Shown: in pieces, positions 11,236-23,805 of the stretch
Layout of the letters: every line of letters starts with the position of its first letter
Position numbering within the stretch: the first letter of the stretch is position 1
Notes under the pieces: model-generated
Databases searched by the model: none
What the model saw: only the letters and a program-made list of their open reading frames with translations
Told to the model about the DNA's origin: nothing
Made by a program: the position numbers and the translations under genes
DNA from: Eulemur rufifrons
Lineage: Eukaryota; Chordata; Mammalia; Primates; Lemuridae
Direction: 5' to 3'
Length of the DNA stretch: 64,000 nt
Assembly: GCF_041146395.1 (NCBI RefSeq)
Contig: NC_090999.1
Coordinates: forward strand, 73,103,001-73,167,000

Positions 11236-12605
11236 TTTTTTAAAGTCTAGTACTCACGTTTCTCATTTTAAAGGGATACGAAAATATTGATGAAAGCTCA
11301 GGTCTATTCAGACTTTTGAATTCTTAAAATTTTCAAATGTATTCAGTTATTCACATTAACCTATTAATCTAGACTTTTAAATTAGGATTTATGTTTCTAT
11401 GAATTTACATCAACATTCTTTCTGTTATTTGTATAATCAAACCCTTTAAAATAATTTTTTCTTTGAACTTTGAAGCAAGATCTTTAGTCCAGAAAGTTGA
11501 CTAGTATGTCCAGAATGGCCATCTGCTTGTCAATGTCTTCTGAATATTCATCATATTTTCAAGATTTAATGTGAAGTGTTTATATTAAGTTGTTCTTTCC
11601 ATTGATTTGAAATTCACTATTAAATAGTAAATGTATTTTCAAAAATCTGACTTAACATGTTACAACATAGCAAAAAAAAAAAAAAAAAAGAAAAAGAAGA
11701 AAAACACTTAACTTTCCTGGAGTCCATTGTTGAAATTCGAGACTATCATTGTTAATGTTCAGCAAATTTATTTCCTAAAATCACATCTCAAAAGCTAGAG
11801 CTTTGAATGACATGCCCAACTCAACTCATTTTTCAAACTAGAATTAAAGTTTTACCAGTTGGTTGGCATTCTGTTCTCACAATGACGGTATGCTATTTTT
11901 TTTTTCTAAAATATGACAATGAGATGCAGAAAGTGTCATGCTATCAAGTGTGAAGTAGATGAGTTCCCCCTGAGGAAAAACTTTCCACAACAGGTCAAAC
12001 AGTTGTCTGAAAAACATTTAAATTTATGAACTCTTCATACATTTACATGACAATGAGTTACAATATAAATTCACGTACCCTTATTATTTAAAACAAGGAT
12101 AAGCAGCAAGATATAACTGGAATCGTGTCTTTAAAAATGGCACTTAAAACCTAAGATATTTGTTCTTTGTTCTTGCTGTTACTGTGCAGTAAATAATATT
12201 GCTGAAAATGATGGGAATGCTAACACTGGATTAAAAGGAAAACTAAATGTATGCAAAAATAAAATTGTGCTCTGCAAAACATTATATTTAATTAATTTAT
12301 TCATAAATGAATCTAAATTACAAAGATGTGAATAGCATGGTGTAGGAAAAAATAAAATGAAGCGAAAGTTTTTATAAACCAAATTTGACACTATCTGGCT
12401 GAGTGACTAAAAAAACTTTTAATTCATCTTTTTTACATTAAAAAAGACATCAAATTATATTACCTATTAGGTCTTTTCAAAATGTTATCTTCAGACTGTC
12501 GCCTTGTATCAAAATAACTTGTAGATACTGAAAAAAATACAAACGTGTATATCCTTCCAGAAAATTGGAAACTCTAGTACTAGGATATGAGTATCTTATT
12601 TTTAT
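11236..12605. other. AT-rich DNA, nothing recognised
   Basis: No gene. Contains an A-rich run at 11672-11702 without a recognisable SINE in front of it. Confidence 0.6.
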
Positions 12606-12649
12606 TGTGTGTGTATATACATATATATATATATGTATATACACACACA
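12606..12649. repeat. 44-bp perfect palindrome of TG/TA/CA repeats
   Basis: (TG)n runs into TATATAC, an AT core, GTATATA and (CA)n. Every base from 12606 to 12649 pairs with its mirror position, centred at 12627/12628. It is followed at 12690-12780 by further TA/TCTA-rich low-complexity DNA. Confidence 0.95.
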
Positions 12650-13384
12650 CAAATACACAAATACCCCAGATGGATTGATATATCAACATATCTACATACT
12701 TCTATATATTATATATAGATATAAAGTGATAGGTATATCAATATATGTCTATATCTCTATCTGTCTACCTATCTAGCTAGTAAAGTTTAAGTGATTTGGC
12801 CATTCATAATTGTCAGGTTATTTTCATAAGAAATAAGCATTAACTTGTAGTTTTTTTGCTACCATGACATTTTTGCAGTCAAATGTGTCCAATATGTGAT
12901 TCCACCACTTATCTAGCCATTTACTGACAAATAGTCACAAAACCAGTCTACACTCTGTATAGTCAATGATACACCATCTGTCTGCCAGTTATGCACTCAG
13001 CAAGAAAGGTATATTGGAATCAAAAATAATATATTAGCAGCATGAAGGCTAAAACTAATAATTTGAGAATGCTATAAAATCTTTCATTTTGTGTTCTATA
13101 GGAGAACATAGAGCCAAAAGAAAGTACTAAACATAGAATGCCACTCAGAAGTGTTTATGTGTGGCCTACTAGGTACTTGAACCAATTATATGCAAATGTA
13201 AATGATCTTTAAAATACATACATTATGAACAACGATCATTCAAAAATTAAAAATAAAATTAATAGCCTTTATGCCATAGTCAAATTGTTGCAAATGAGAC
13301 AGAAAATCTTAAAAGTGTAACAAAGGGGAATACATGTATGCAAAATAGCAGGCCTCTCTGAAACTATGTATGCATGAAGACAAT
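12650..13384. other. AT-rich DNA, nothing recognised
   Basis: Low-complexity TATC/TAGA-type sequence at 12690-12780, then unrecognised DNA. Confidence 0.6.
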
Positions 13385-14060
13385 GTAATAACATCTTGAA
13401 AATGTTGCAGTATTGGGAGAAAAGAAGGAGAAGGGCTATCAAGCTAGAATTTTATACCCAGAAAAAAGCTATTTTTCTAAACTGAGTGTGCAATAAAGAT
13501 ACTCAGCAGAGTTGCAGATGGAAATTAAGATAATATATGAAGGGAAGAAGAATGATAGAAATTATAAATATGTCATAAAATAATTTGTTTAATTTCATTA
13601 AAACATAATTGACTATTAAAAACCAAAATATTAATGATGTATTATGAAATTTCTAACATGTGTAGTAGTAAAAACAAATACATAATGACAATAATACAAA
13701 TAAAAGGGGATAAAGAGAAAATTGCTATTGTGAGCTTATGTGTGAAGTAAAATATTATAAAAATTATTTTCATAAATAAGTTAAAGTGCATTTTAAAACT
13801 GATTGACTATAAAATAAAATAAAAAGTGACTGCTAAAAATGATCTACTTTTTCAAAAAAAAATGAGGTACAAGAACAAATAGTATGTGGTATAAATAGAA
13901 AGTATATAGCAAAATAGTAGTCTTAAATTCTATCAAAACTAAAATTGTATTCATTGCAAATGGTCCAATTAACCTTTAATATTCGAAGTAAATGGTATTG
14001 TGCTAGTGCCTAAAAAGCAAAGTCTTCAAAATAAACAAACAAATTTTTTTAAAAATTAAA
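13385..14060 (+). mobile_element. L1M internal fragment (upstream of and into 5' ORF2)
   Basis: Order of words matches ancient L1M between ORF1 and early ORF2: CTAGAATTTTATACCCAGAA, GAGTGTGCAATAAAGATA, TAATTGACTATTAAAAACC, AATGATGTATTATGAAATTT, and a late ATGGTCCAATTAACC. Highly mutated with no open frame. Confidence 0.65.
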
Positions 14061-14128
14061 AATACACAAATAAGTTAAAAGTAGTATAGAAATTATATAA
14101 ACATATATTCATATTTATATAAACTAAA

Positions 14129-14187
14129 TATATATATCCTGCAAACACATATATATATATATATATTTACAGGATATATATATAAAT
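14129..14187. repeat. AT-rich hairpin with CCTG/CAGG arms
   Basis: TATATATATCCTGCAAA at the left faces TTTACAGGATATATATA at the right, with one mismatch, around a (TA)n loop. Could extrude as a cruciform. Confidence 0.85.
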
Positions 14188-16831
14188 TAACATATAAAAT
14201 TTAGAGACTAATGTGAATTGAAAAAGTGCTGCAAAAGAGTAAATGTAGTAGTATCACTTGTGTAAATCTTAGAAATATACATTTGTACTTCCAAAAAATT
14301 CCAGACCTTGTAAAGACTAAAGAGTAAGTTTAATTCATGTCCAGAATTGAAAGCTACTCTTTCAGAATTAATAGGTATGTTAAAAAAAAATCTCTAATAC
14401 CTTACCATCACATTTTCTTGAAAAATTTAGTTATGAAATATTGTTTTCTAATTTTCTAACTGGCATTTCAGAAAGTGATCAGTACTATATAGTAAAATCA
14501 GTGAAAGGATGTGCACAATGTAAATATTTACCCAAGAATAGGAAGGAAGAAAAATTAAGAAACTAGAGGTGAGTGAATTGTTCCCAAAGAAATAAATATG
14601 GTACTTCAAGCCATGATCCATCATAGTCTCTTTAGATATAAGGACACTGCTCCATCATATTATCTTCAGGTATCTAAATTTTGAATTATCTCAGTATCAA
14701 GATGCCAGGTGGGTCTAAGCGGTGGCAGGAACAGGCTGATCTACCCAGGGCGTGTGTATCTCCTGATGTGCAAGAGGCAACAAAAATTGGATTTGACTGT
14801 ACATACTTGAGAACAAATCTGTAAAGCTAGTTTCTTTTTTAAAGTACTGTGCATCATAGAGTACAATACAAATGAAATCTAATCTTAAGAGTGTTTTTGA
14901 TTCATAAATAATTGTTATGGAAGATTCATCATATATCATTTTGTTGTTAATCATTGTTCACCTTACTGCAGTACCTGATAGCCCTCTAATGGTGTTGTGA
15001 GTTCCTGAGTTTATGAACACTCTTGTTGCTAGCTTACCATCATATATAGCTTAATAATATTTTGTTAAAGGACCTACTATAACAGATTGTCCATTTAGTT
15101 TCATAAAAATAACCGAATGACAAAATGACTAAAGAATATTATCATCATCTACCTATAATAAGCCTTAGTTTATAATTTATATCTTTTATCATGCTTAGAA
15201 TATAGCTTTAGGCTTTGCTAAAACAATCCTTACAATCCCCAATAACTAATGGCATTAAATGTGCATTTGTGTCAAACATAGAAACATTCACTGTATATGT
15301 CTTGTAAAATATTGTTAGCGATACAGAACTATGGTAATTACCCTGAACAGTATTCTTAAGATTTTCTCATAACTTCATATGCAAACAAACCAAAGATGGC
15401 ATACTCCCTCTCTATTCTCTAAGAAACAGGTATTTTTATAATATTAAAACATTTCTAAATCAATATAATCTCTTCAGAATGAAGCAATTATTACTGCTAT
15501 TACCATCATGAAGTGGTATTAAAACACCTTATGAGGAAACTAAATATACTAACTTAAGAGTACTTTTTATCCACATGATTACGCAGATTGACTACTCATA
15601 GGCCGATTGCCAAGGAAGGAATTGCAAAGCCAAATGGTATATTTGAATCATAAGCTGAAAAGAGACACCGTGTTATCAGATTACCAATAAAGCAGGGTGA
15701 GTGTACTGCTATTTTATAGGAGCCCCTAAATGTTCTGACAGATCCTTCCTCATTCTTAATTAATCATTTAATTTTATATGTGCTTATTAAAGTTAAAAAA
15801 AACTTGACTAGCATAGTGAATGGCATAGAATAGTTTAAGCTATCATTGGCATATTTTCCTTGGTTTGAAAACAAGATCCAGGAGTAAATTTTGAAAGAAA
15901 GTTGGAGAATATACTATCTCCAAAGATAAAGAAAGAATCCAAAAGTCTAGGTAAAATTTTAACAAAGTCCTTACAGTCAATACGCACTTATATAATAAGT
16001 TCAAATCATATTGTAATGCTTTATTGGATATATAGTTATCCCTGGCCATCAAAATACCTCCTTTTTTTTTTTTTACCTTGTTTTAAAAACAATAATTATT
16101 CCTTCACAATTCATAGCCATTGCAATATGGGCTAATGAACGATAGTTTAGAATCACAATTATGTAACTGAGAAAATATAAGCATAGTTCTCAGCTTTCCA
16201 AGACATCATAATTTTTTCTGTCCTACAACTTTAAATGACCTCACCAAAAGTGCTTTATGTATATGCCTATCTTGTTGGTCCCATTGTAGTTATACATAGT
16301 AAATGCTCTTTTCCTGTATATAATTTATTCTAAGCAAAGGAGCTATTATAGCTGCCATCTGTTTTGGCTACTTGTAATCTTTTTTATTTTTTTGGCATAT
16401 AAACAATGGATTAATGAACAAATGAATGATCAGTTTGTTCTATAAAAGCACATTGTCACAGTGAAAATACACACAAATTATGTTTCAACAAATTCATTGG
16501 GGACCAAAGTTGCAATAGATATTATCTTTTTCTTTGTGACTTGCTGACTTGTATTTGACACACTTTTTTATTGTCTCTCACCAGATGAACTCAAGTTTGT
16601 ACAGTAAATTTTCTCCCAGAAATTACCAGATATTTAAACCTCTTAAAATTAAATAATTGAGATGAGGAATAAGGGAACAAAAAAAAGTAACTTTTTTTTA
16701 AAGTGGTTAATAAATTTTAGGAGTGCCACTAGAAATTAAAGTAATTTGATCAACTAAATTCTAACTAAATATATTATATTTATTTAAATTTTGGACATTT
16801 TTTTCTTTTATTGTAATACAATTTATAAAAA
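14188..16831. other. AT-rich DNA with no recognised gene
   Basis: No gene, RNA gene or confident repeat seen. Open frames here (up to 79 codons) have no recognisable protein features. Confidence 0.55.
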
Positions 16832-17223
16832 ATATATTAGCTTCCTGTGGCTACTACAATAAATCATCAAAAACCATATGGTTTGAAACAACAGAAATTC
16901 ATTTTCTTATAGTTTTGGAGGCCAGAAGTCAGAAATCAAGGTGGTGATGTCTTTTTTATAGAATGTCTTTTGTTCCTTTGGGTATATGTCCAATAATGGG
17001 ATTGCTGGGTCAAATGGTAGTTCTACTTGTAGCTCTTTGAGATATCTCCATATTACTTTCCACAGAGGTTGTACTAGTTTGCAGTCCCACCAGCAGTGTA
17101 TGAGTGTTCTTATCTCTCTGCATCCATGTCAACATTTATTGTTTTGGGACTTTTTGATAAAGGCCATTCTCACTGGAGTTAAGTGATATCTCATTGTGGT
17201 TTTGATTTGCATTTCCTTGATGA

Positions 17224-17990
17224 TTAGAGTGTTGAGCATTTTTTCATATGTTTGTTGACCATTAGTCTATCATCTTTTGAAAAGTTTCTGTTCATGTCAT
17301 TTGCCCACTTTTTGATAGGGTTGATTGATTTTTTTTCTTGCTGATTTTTCTGAGTTCTGTATAGATTCTTGTTATCAGCCCTTTGTCGGATGTGTAACAT
17401 GCAAATATTTTCTCCCATTCTATAGGTTGTCTGTTTGCTCTCGTGATACTTTTCTTGGCTGTGCAGAAGCCTTTTAATTTGATCAGGTCCCATTTATTTA
17501 TTTATTTATTTTTGTTGTTGTGATTGCCTTTAGGGTCTTCTTCATAAATTCTTTCCCTAGGCCAATGTCTATAAGAGTTTTTCCAATATTTTCTTTTAGA
17601 ATTCTTATAGTTTCATTTCTTAGGTTTAAGTCTGTTACCCACTGTGAGTTGATTTTTGTGAGAGGAAAAAGGTGCGGATCCTGCTTCAGTCTTCTACATG
17701 TGGCTATCCAATTTTCCCAGAATGACTTATTGAATAAGGATTCTTTTCCCCAGTATGTTTTTGTCTGCTTTGCCAAAGATTACATGGGTATATGAGGATG
17801 GTTTTATATCTGGGTTCTCAGTTCTGTTCCATTGGTCTATGTCTCTGTTCTTGTGCCGGTACCACGGTGTTTTATTATTATAGCCTTGTAGTGTAGCTTG
17901 AAGTCTGGTAAATCGATGCCTCCCAATTTGTTCTTTTTGGTTAAGATTGCTTTTGCCATATAAGGTCCTCTCTGGTTCCAGATGAAGCAT
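17224..17990 (-). pseudogene. L1 ORF2 fragment in the inverted piece
   Basis: Three overlapping minus-strand open stretches (87, 92 and 89 codons) read consecutive parts of L1 ORF2 downstream of the reverse-transcriptase core. They carry [12 protein letters not shown] and [14 protein letters not shown], then [16 protein letters not shown] and [15 protein letters not shown], then [18 protein letters not shown]. Frame changes between them, one in the (TTTA)n stretch at 17492-17513, show that it is dead. The full ORF2 protein is an endonuclease/reverse transcriptase of about 1,270 residues; only a C-terminal portion is present. Confidence 0.88.
17492..17513 (+). repeat. (TTTA)n microsatellite within L1
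   Basis: About five TTTA units inside the inverted ORF2 piece. It falls at the frame change between two ORF2 segments, so expansion here probably caused one frameshift. Confidence 0.85.
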
Positions 17991-18784
17991 AGAAACTCAT
18001 TTCACAATTGCATAGATGTGGAAACCACCCAAGTGCCCATCAATACATGAGTGGATTAATAAAATGTAGTATATATACACCATGCAGTTCTACTCAGCCA
18101 CAAAAAACAACGGTGATCTAGCACTTCTTGTATTATCCTGAATAGAGCTGGAGCCCATTTTACTAAGTGAAGCATCACAAGAATGTAAAAACAAGCACCA
18201 CATGTACTCACCATCAAATTAGTATTAACCGATCAATACTTGAGTGCACATATAGTAATAACATTCACTGGGTGTCGGGCAGATGGGAGGGGGCAGGAGG
18301 GGAGGAGTAAACACCTAATGGATGCATTATGCACCATCTCGGGGATGGATACTCTTGAAGCTCTGACTCAGGTGAGGCAAAGGTAATATATGTAACCTAA
18401 AAATTTGTACCCCTGTAATATGCGGAAAAAATAATAATAATAAAATAAATCAAGGTGTCATCAGGCCCATGCTACTACTAGGGGTTTGAGGGGAGATTTC
18501 ATTCCTTACCTCTTCAAGCCTCTGGGGGCTGTTGTCATTCCTTGGTTTGTATCTGCATCACTACAATCTCTGTTTCTGTCTTCACTTGGGCTTCTCTTCT
18601 GCCTGTGTCTTCTCCTCAGTCCTTAAAAGGATACTTTTCATTGAATTTAGAGCCCATCATAAAATATTTCATCTCAAGATCCATAATAATGTCTACCAAG
18701 ACACTTTTTGCAAATAAAGTAACACAGAATCTGGAGATTAGGACATGGACATATCTTTTTGGGGCCACCATTCAACCTTCTACC

Positions 18785-19879
18785 AAAAGTATCTCCCAAA
18801 ACATAAACATAAGAATAGCATCTTAGAAACTTACCATTTAGGGATTTAGTTTATGAAGTGTCGTTGTAAAGAGTAATAAATAAATAAATATATGCTCTTC
18901 ATTATCTTGTTCCAACAGTCTAATGGGTCCATCTACATTTATCTTCCCCACCCCCCCAATCATTGTTTATGATATTCAAACTTTTTTCTTTTTAAACCTC
19001 TGACTGGCAAGTCAGGCCATTTGTTGCTGCCGAAAAGTGTGGTCTATAGTTACCCCATATCCCTTTTCCCTCTACACAAAGAACATGGCCAAGTGTACTA
19101 CTTGAGGCTTTGTCAGCTGGGGTAATTTTCCCTTAACACTGGGTTTTTCAGGGCGACACTCAGGTGGACTGCAATACAGAAGCCACCCATTTTCAGTTTA
19201 AGCCAACACATCAAGTTCATTTTTCCATGAACCAAGACCAAGCCTTTCTCTAGTCTGTTAGCTGGTCCGAGGAACCTTCCATGAGTCTATGGTCATAAAA
19301 GTTGAGGGGAAAGGGTCCAACATTCCTTTTTGTAAAGTTCAAATTTCAAGGATAGAAGAAGTTGGCATTATCAAACTTGCACATAACTATGAAGAAATTT
19401 GTGCTGAAATATTTGGTAAACTAATTTTTAAAAAATAACAGCAAATGGACTTTAATAATATCAATAATTAACATTTTGTCGGTTCTTTTATTTTTTACAT
19501 TCTATAAATGGTGGAAAATATGTAAGAGAAGGAATCATAGTGAGCAAATTACAATTAAAAGTATTTGACTAGAAGTCAGAAAGTGGATGGTATAGGGTAA
19601 AGGGTAATCTACAAAAAAAAAAAAAAGGCTCCATCCTTATTTCTGGGGATGTATACATGCGTGGATTTAACTTTTTGCTAAAATAAGGGTGGTGGAGATG
19701 ATGATATGCTGCCTCAAGTCCAAAATTCCTTTGGTAACCTCCAGGAAAAGTTTATTTAATGATGGCTTCATCTGGCACAACTGGATAAACAGCCTGGTTT
19801 GACTACATGACTATGGGGCAAAAAGTCTCTTCTGGGAATATTTGCCTTGAGCAGATTACTAGAAGACCTTCAGCATTTA
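18785..19879. other. Unrecognised DNA with a GC-richer block
   Basis: No gene called. About 18990-19330 is clearly GC-richer and less repetitive than its surroundings. It has stop codons in all frames I checked by eye and no match that I can name. It may be an internal piece of an old endogenous retrovirus or a once-functional segment. Confidence 0.45.
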
Positions 19880-21460
19880 ATCTTTTTTATAGTTAACACT
19901 TTTTGTGACTTGTTTAAAAAATCTTTTCCTAGACAAATATTACAAAGATACTCATTTATGTTTTCATCTGGAAGATCTATTGCTTTACATTTTAGTTGTA
20001 TATCTATACTTCATCTGGAATTGATTTTTGTATAAAATAAAAGCAGTTTCCCATATGGTACCAAATTTTTCCAGGATTTTTTATTATGAAAACTATTGTT
20101 TCTACATGACACAGCAGAGTCATCATTTCATAAATCCAGCGATGGAATATCTGTGGGTCTGTTTCTTGACACTTTATGGTGTTCTGTTACCTTATTTCAT
20201 TTTCTTCAAACAATATCTTGATTAATGTAACTTATTAAAATCAATATGTTGTACTGTACATTTTCCAGTTCCTTTTTAAAATCAAGGTTATTGTATTATT
20301 GTAATTCCATATATAAGTTGAAGAATCAAATTGTCAATTTTTCTTCATAAAGAATGTTATTTTGTTATGTATTGACTCTATAAATTAAGGAAGTTATAAT
20401 CTTTATAATATTGAGCTTTCCAATCCCTTCATATGATATATCTCTCATTTAATTAGTTCTCTTTTTAATAAGTCTCAATGATATTTTGTTGTTATTTTAT
20501 TTGGAGGTTTTGTATTATACATCATTCATATAATATTTTCAGCTTGGTATCTGATTTTTGCACCCTATTTTAATGGTATCATTTTAACATTTTATTTCTG
20601 AATGTTTGTAGGCTTATGGAAATGCAAATATATGTAGAAAAATAGCTAGCTAGATAATACAGATATGTGTGCATATAAATTTTTGTATCTGCCAAGCTTG
20701 CTAAAGTTGTTGTTATATTATGTGCTTAAGTCTAGATTCTTCAGTTCTTTTATTTACAAAATTATGTCATTTACCAATAAGAAATTATCAGTTTTCTTTG
20801 CCTTAAGGTCTCCAGCACAGTCTTGAATGGTGTGTTTTATTGAGCATCACTGTTCTACTCCATATCTCAGAAGAAATGACTTCAACACTTGAGTCATTCA
20901 TTACTGAATATGTGTTTGCTCTTGTTATTTTTGCTTTATAATTGTGTTTTTTATAAGTAAATATCCTTCCTGAGATTAAGATAAATCTTCCTAGTTTTCT
21001 AAGCATTTTTGAATGCACATTAAATTATATGAAATGATATTCCTGCAGCTACTTTTGAACATTTAAATGAACACCATATGTTTTTTCTCCTTTATTTTTT
21101 AATATGTTGAATTACATTGCTTGATATTTATGCATTGCATTTCTAGAAATCATACTATGTTGAGATATGTTTTCTTTAGTTAGGTAAATGGATAGACAGA
21201 CAGATTTGATTTAATATTTTATTTAGAAATTTAAAATCTGTATTGTGAGAGAAGTTTCTTCTTTTTCAGTATCCTTGTCTCATATTGGTATCAAGGTTAT
21301 TAGAAATGGACACAAAAAGCAAGTTTGCAATAGTTCCCTCATTTTCTATTTCCTAGAAGAGTTTGCATATGATTGGGATTATTTTTTCCTTAAATATCTG
21401 GAATAATCACCAGGTTTTCTTTCATAAACAATTAAGCTTAATCGGTAGTAATGCCTACAT
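19880..21460 (-). mobile_element. Ancient L1 (L1M/HAL1-like) ORF2 fragment
   Basis: Read in reverse, it follows the ORF2 reverse-transcriptase region: TTTAAAAAATCTTTTCCTAG, ATCTGGAATTGATTTTTGTA, CCCATATGGTACCAAATTTT, AATATGTTGAATTACATTGC, and TATTTCCTAGAAGAGTTTGC followed by TTCCTTAAATATCTGG. Very diverged and frameshifted throughout. Bounds are approximate. Confidence 0.7.
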
Positions 21461-23114
21461 TCCTAGCTTCACTAAGAAGGACTATTGGTCATTCATTTTT
21501 ATGTGGTGGAGTGGGAACTCTGATTTATTATTTCAATAGAGTGATTACTGTGTACTTTTCAGTAACTAGTTCTTCATGAATGCCATAGTTCAGTGACCAC
21601 CATTTACAAAAATGGTATATGAACAGCAATTAATGTTAAAACTTGAAGTGTTTTTTTTTAGGTAAATTCCAGTCAAGAATATGTACATAGTCATAACATT
21701 CAAAATATTTAATAACCTGTGCTGTTGAGACCATTGCTGTGTCACCTTTATTTCCTATATTATGTACTGACTATTTTTGTGATTTTATTTGTAGAGCTAA
21801 TAAAAATTCAAGGTGGGATCTATGGTGCAGGCCTGTTTATCTGGAATAAACTCAAAAATTAAATGGGAGCATGCAAGTAAAATGTTTCATTTTCCACATA
21901 AGTAAATAAATCAATTAGTTAAAAAATAAGCCCCAGAACTGGGGTGGAAATTTTGTGTATATGTGCATTGTGTATGAGAGTGTTTGTGCTAGTTACTTAT
22001 TTGCTTCCCTCTCTTGTCTTAAAAAAATCCAAGCCAAAGCTGATAACAAATAGAATTTAATATCAGGTGTATTTTGGCATTTGGTTATTAACAAAATTCA
22101 TATGTTTCTTTCAGATGCAAAAACTAGTAGATTTGGAATAGCTCTGAATTATTATAACATTTTTCTGAAATTAAGTTGAAGACATCAAGTAATATAAAGA
22201 GAAGATATACTATATTTCTTAATGTAAGCTGAAAAGTAAGCATCATTAATCATATTAAATATGAGGTAGAAATAGGAAAATCCAAGATGAAAAAATCAGA
22301 TCTCTATAGCTCAAAATTTTTCCCAGTAGATCCAAAAGAAAAGAGGAATGAAAATAGGTAAAGTGTTTTAAAAAAAAAGGTTTCCAGGGTTCAATGAATA
22401 TAGGCAGAAAAACTACTTAGTAATAGTGGTATTTCCTTGAATTTGAGATGGCGCAAACATCTTTGAATCTTTATTTGGAAGATTAATTTGAGCTAGCTGA
22501 GGAAAAAATATTCTGATTTAAACAATAATTTAATCCAAATGTGTTTTAATAAGTGACAATTTATTTTTTGCAGCATTAAATATCAGATAATTTAATGCAG
22601 CCAAATTGTTAACCCTTGGGACAACAATTATTCAAACAATTCTATTATGTTTTTAAACATTCAGACACAGTCATATTAAGACTAAGGAGATTATCAAGCA
22701 GTCAGAAACATGGTAATGTTCATATGGCTATATATTTACTGGATGTCAGCACCATGTATAGAGGCTTTTTGTGTAAAACAATATTTGGAGTGACAATTTT
22801 TAACCATTAAAATGTTATTCTCGTTCTTTAAACACAAAGGTTATTTGTAAGTCAGTGTAAAGGACCTGTTATGTCAAAGCAAATTTTTTTTATAATCTCT
22901 AATAATCCAAAAGTAAATATAAAAGCACTCTTCCTACGATTAGAATTCTTTAAAAATTTTGAACAAATAGAACTTCACAGATATATAGCAAATAGTAATG
23001 ACTCATAACTTTCATTTCATTCATGAGAAGTGTCTAGTACCTAGAGTATAGTATTTTACTCTGTGCAAGAACATATAGTATACTTTCTGTAAAGACATTA
23101 TTTTCCTCCAAAAA
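21461..23114. other. AT-rich DNA with no recognised gene
   Basis: No gene, RNA gene or confident repeat. The longest open frame (64 codons near 22.6-22.8 kb) has no recognisable feature. Confidence 0.55.
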
Positions 23115-23215
23115 TGGGGATTAATAATAATAGCTTGCACTAATCGAGTGCTTAAAATAATCCAGGCACTGTGTTCATTGCACCTTACCAGCACATCAAT
23201 CAGACTTCTGTATAA
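23115..23215 (-). mobile_element. MIR fragment
   Basis: AATAGCTTGCACTAATCGAG, GTGCTTAAAATAATCCAGGC and ACTGTGTTCATTGCACC follow the reverse complement of the MIR 3' part ('tgagcgcttactatgtgccaggcactg'). Confidence 0.5.
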
Positions 23216-23629
23216 TAACAGAGGATTATAACAAAAAGAACTACAAGGTTTATAACATATTCAAGAAGGAATCTCTAGAGAAACCCAAAGACAAAAGGGG
23301 AGATAAAAATAAGGATATTATGGGAAATTTTAGTCTCTTACACTGAAGCTATGAATATGAGTGGTGGTAAAGTGAAAGGGGAGGGAAGAATTCTATAATC
23401 TGTTTGATTAGTTCTCAGTCATTTAGTGAGTCTGTAACCCTGGTCTGTAAAAAATGTACCTAGAAAAATTTATAAAAATTTTAATCTTTTTATTCCTGTT
23501 GTACCTACCCTATGCTACTATTTCATTTTTCATGAACTTTCATTCTTAAAACCAAGAGATAAATTATTTTAGTAAATTTTAAAAATAGTTCTTTTTTCAC
23601 ACTTGGGAAATTATGTTGCAGTATGTATA
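23216..23629. other. AT-rich DNA, nothing recognised
   Basis: No gene or confident repeat between the two MIR fragments. Confidence 0.55.
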
Positions 23630-23805
23630 ACATAAAGGTTAAGAGTTTGGTGTCTGGAGTCAGATTTCCTGCAATTAAGTCCTGACTTTACTGCTGATTA
23701 GCTGCAAGATCTTCAATCAGTTTCCCCCATCTGTTACATAGGTAAAATGGTTGTAATAATAACGAAGATAATAATTTCAAAGAGTTCTTATGAAGACTAA
23801 ATCAT
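23630..23805 (+). mobile_element. MIR SINE
   Basis: Good MIR order: AGAGTTTGGTGTCTGGAGTC, AGATTTCCTGCAATTAAGTC, CTGATTAGCTGCAAGATC, CATCTGTTACATAGGTAAAA, TGGTTGTAATAATAACG, TTCTTATGAAGACTAAATC. It retains the tRNA-derived and core regions. Confidence 0.78.

Larger units (their letters stand above)
16944..18446 (+). mobile_element. Young L1, 5'-inverted (twin-primed) insertion
   Basis: Two pieces of one lemur-type L1 lie in opposite orientation. The piece from 16944 to about 17995 is minus-strand ORF2 3' region. The piece from about 17996 to 18446 is the plus-strand ORF2 end, 3' UTR and (AAT)-rich tail. In L1 coordinates the inverted piece stops at the words equivalent to AAAAAGACATC, and the sense piece resumes at TTCACAATTGCATAGATGTG. 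Compared with the uninverted copy near 59.6 kb, only a few tens of bases are lost between them. An 11-bp target duplication, AAATCAAGGTG, lies at 16933-16943 and 18447-18457. This is the signature of twin priming. The host is an MLT1-like LTR. Confidence 0.93.
16833..18784 (-). mobile_element. MLT1-like LTR split by an inverted L1
   Basis: Two halves of one reverse-oriented MLT1-type LTR. The left half (16833-16943) has TATTAGCTTCCTGTGGCTAC, GAAACAACAGAAATTCATTT and AGTTTTGGAGGCCAGAAGTC. The right half (18447-18784) has AAATCAAGGTGTCATCAGG, GGTTTGTATCTGCATCAC, TTAAAAGGATACTTTTCATTG, ATATCTTTTTGGGGCCACC and CAACCTTCTACCA. The break is filled by a young L1 and is bounded by AAATCAAGGTG on both sides. 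Confidence 0.82.

Noticed and set aside
11672..11702. A-rich run as the tail of a SINE or processed pseudogene
   Set aside because: No SINE body or gene-like sequence upstream and no flanking duplication that I could find.
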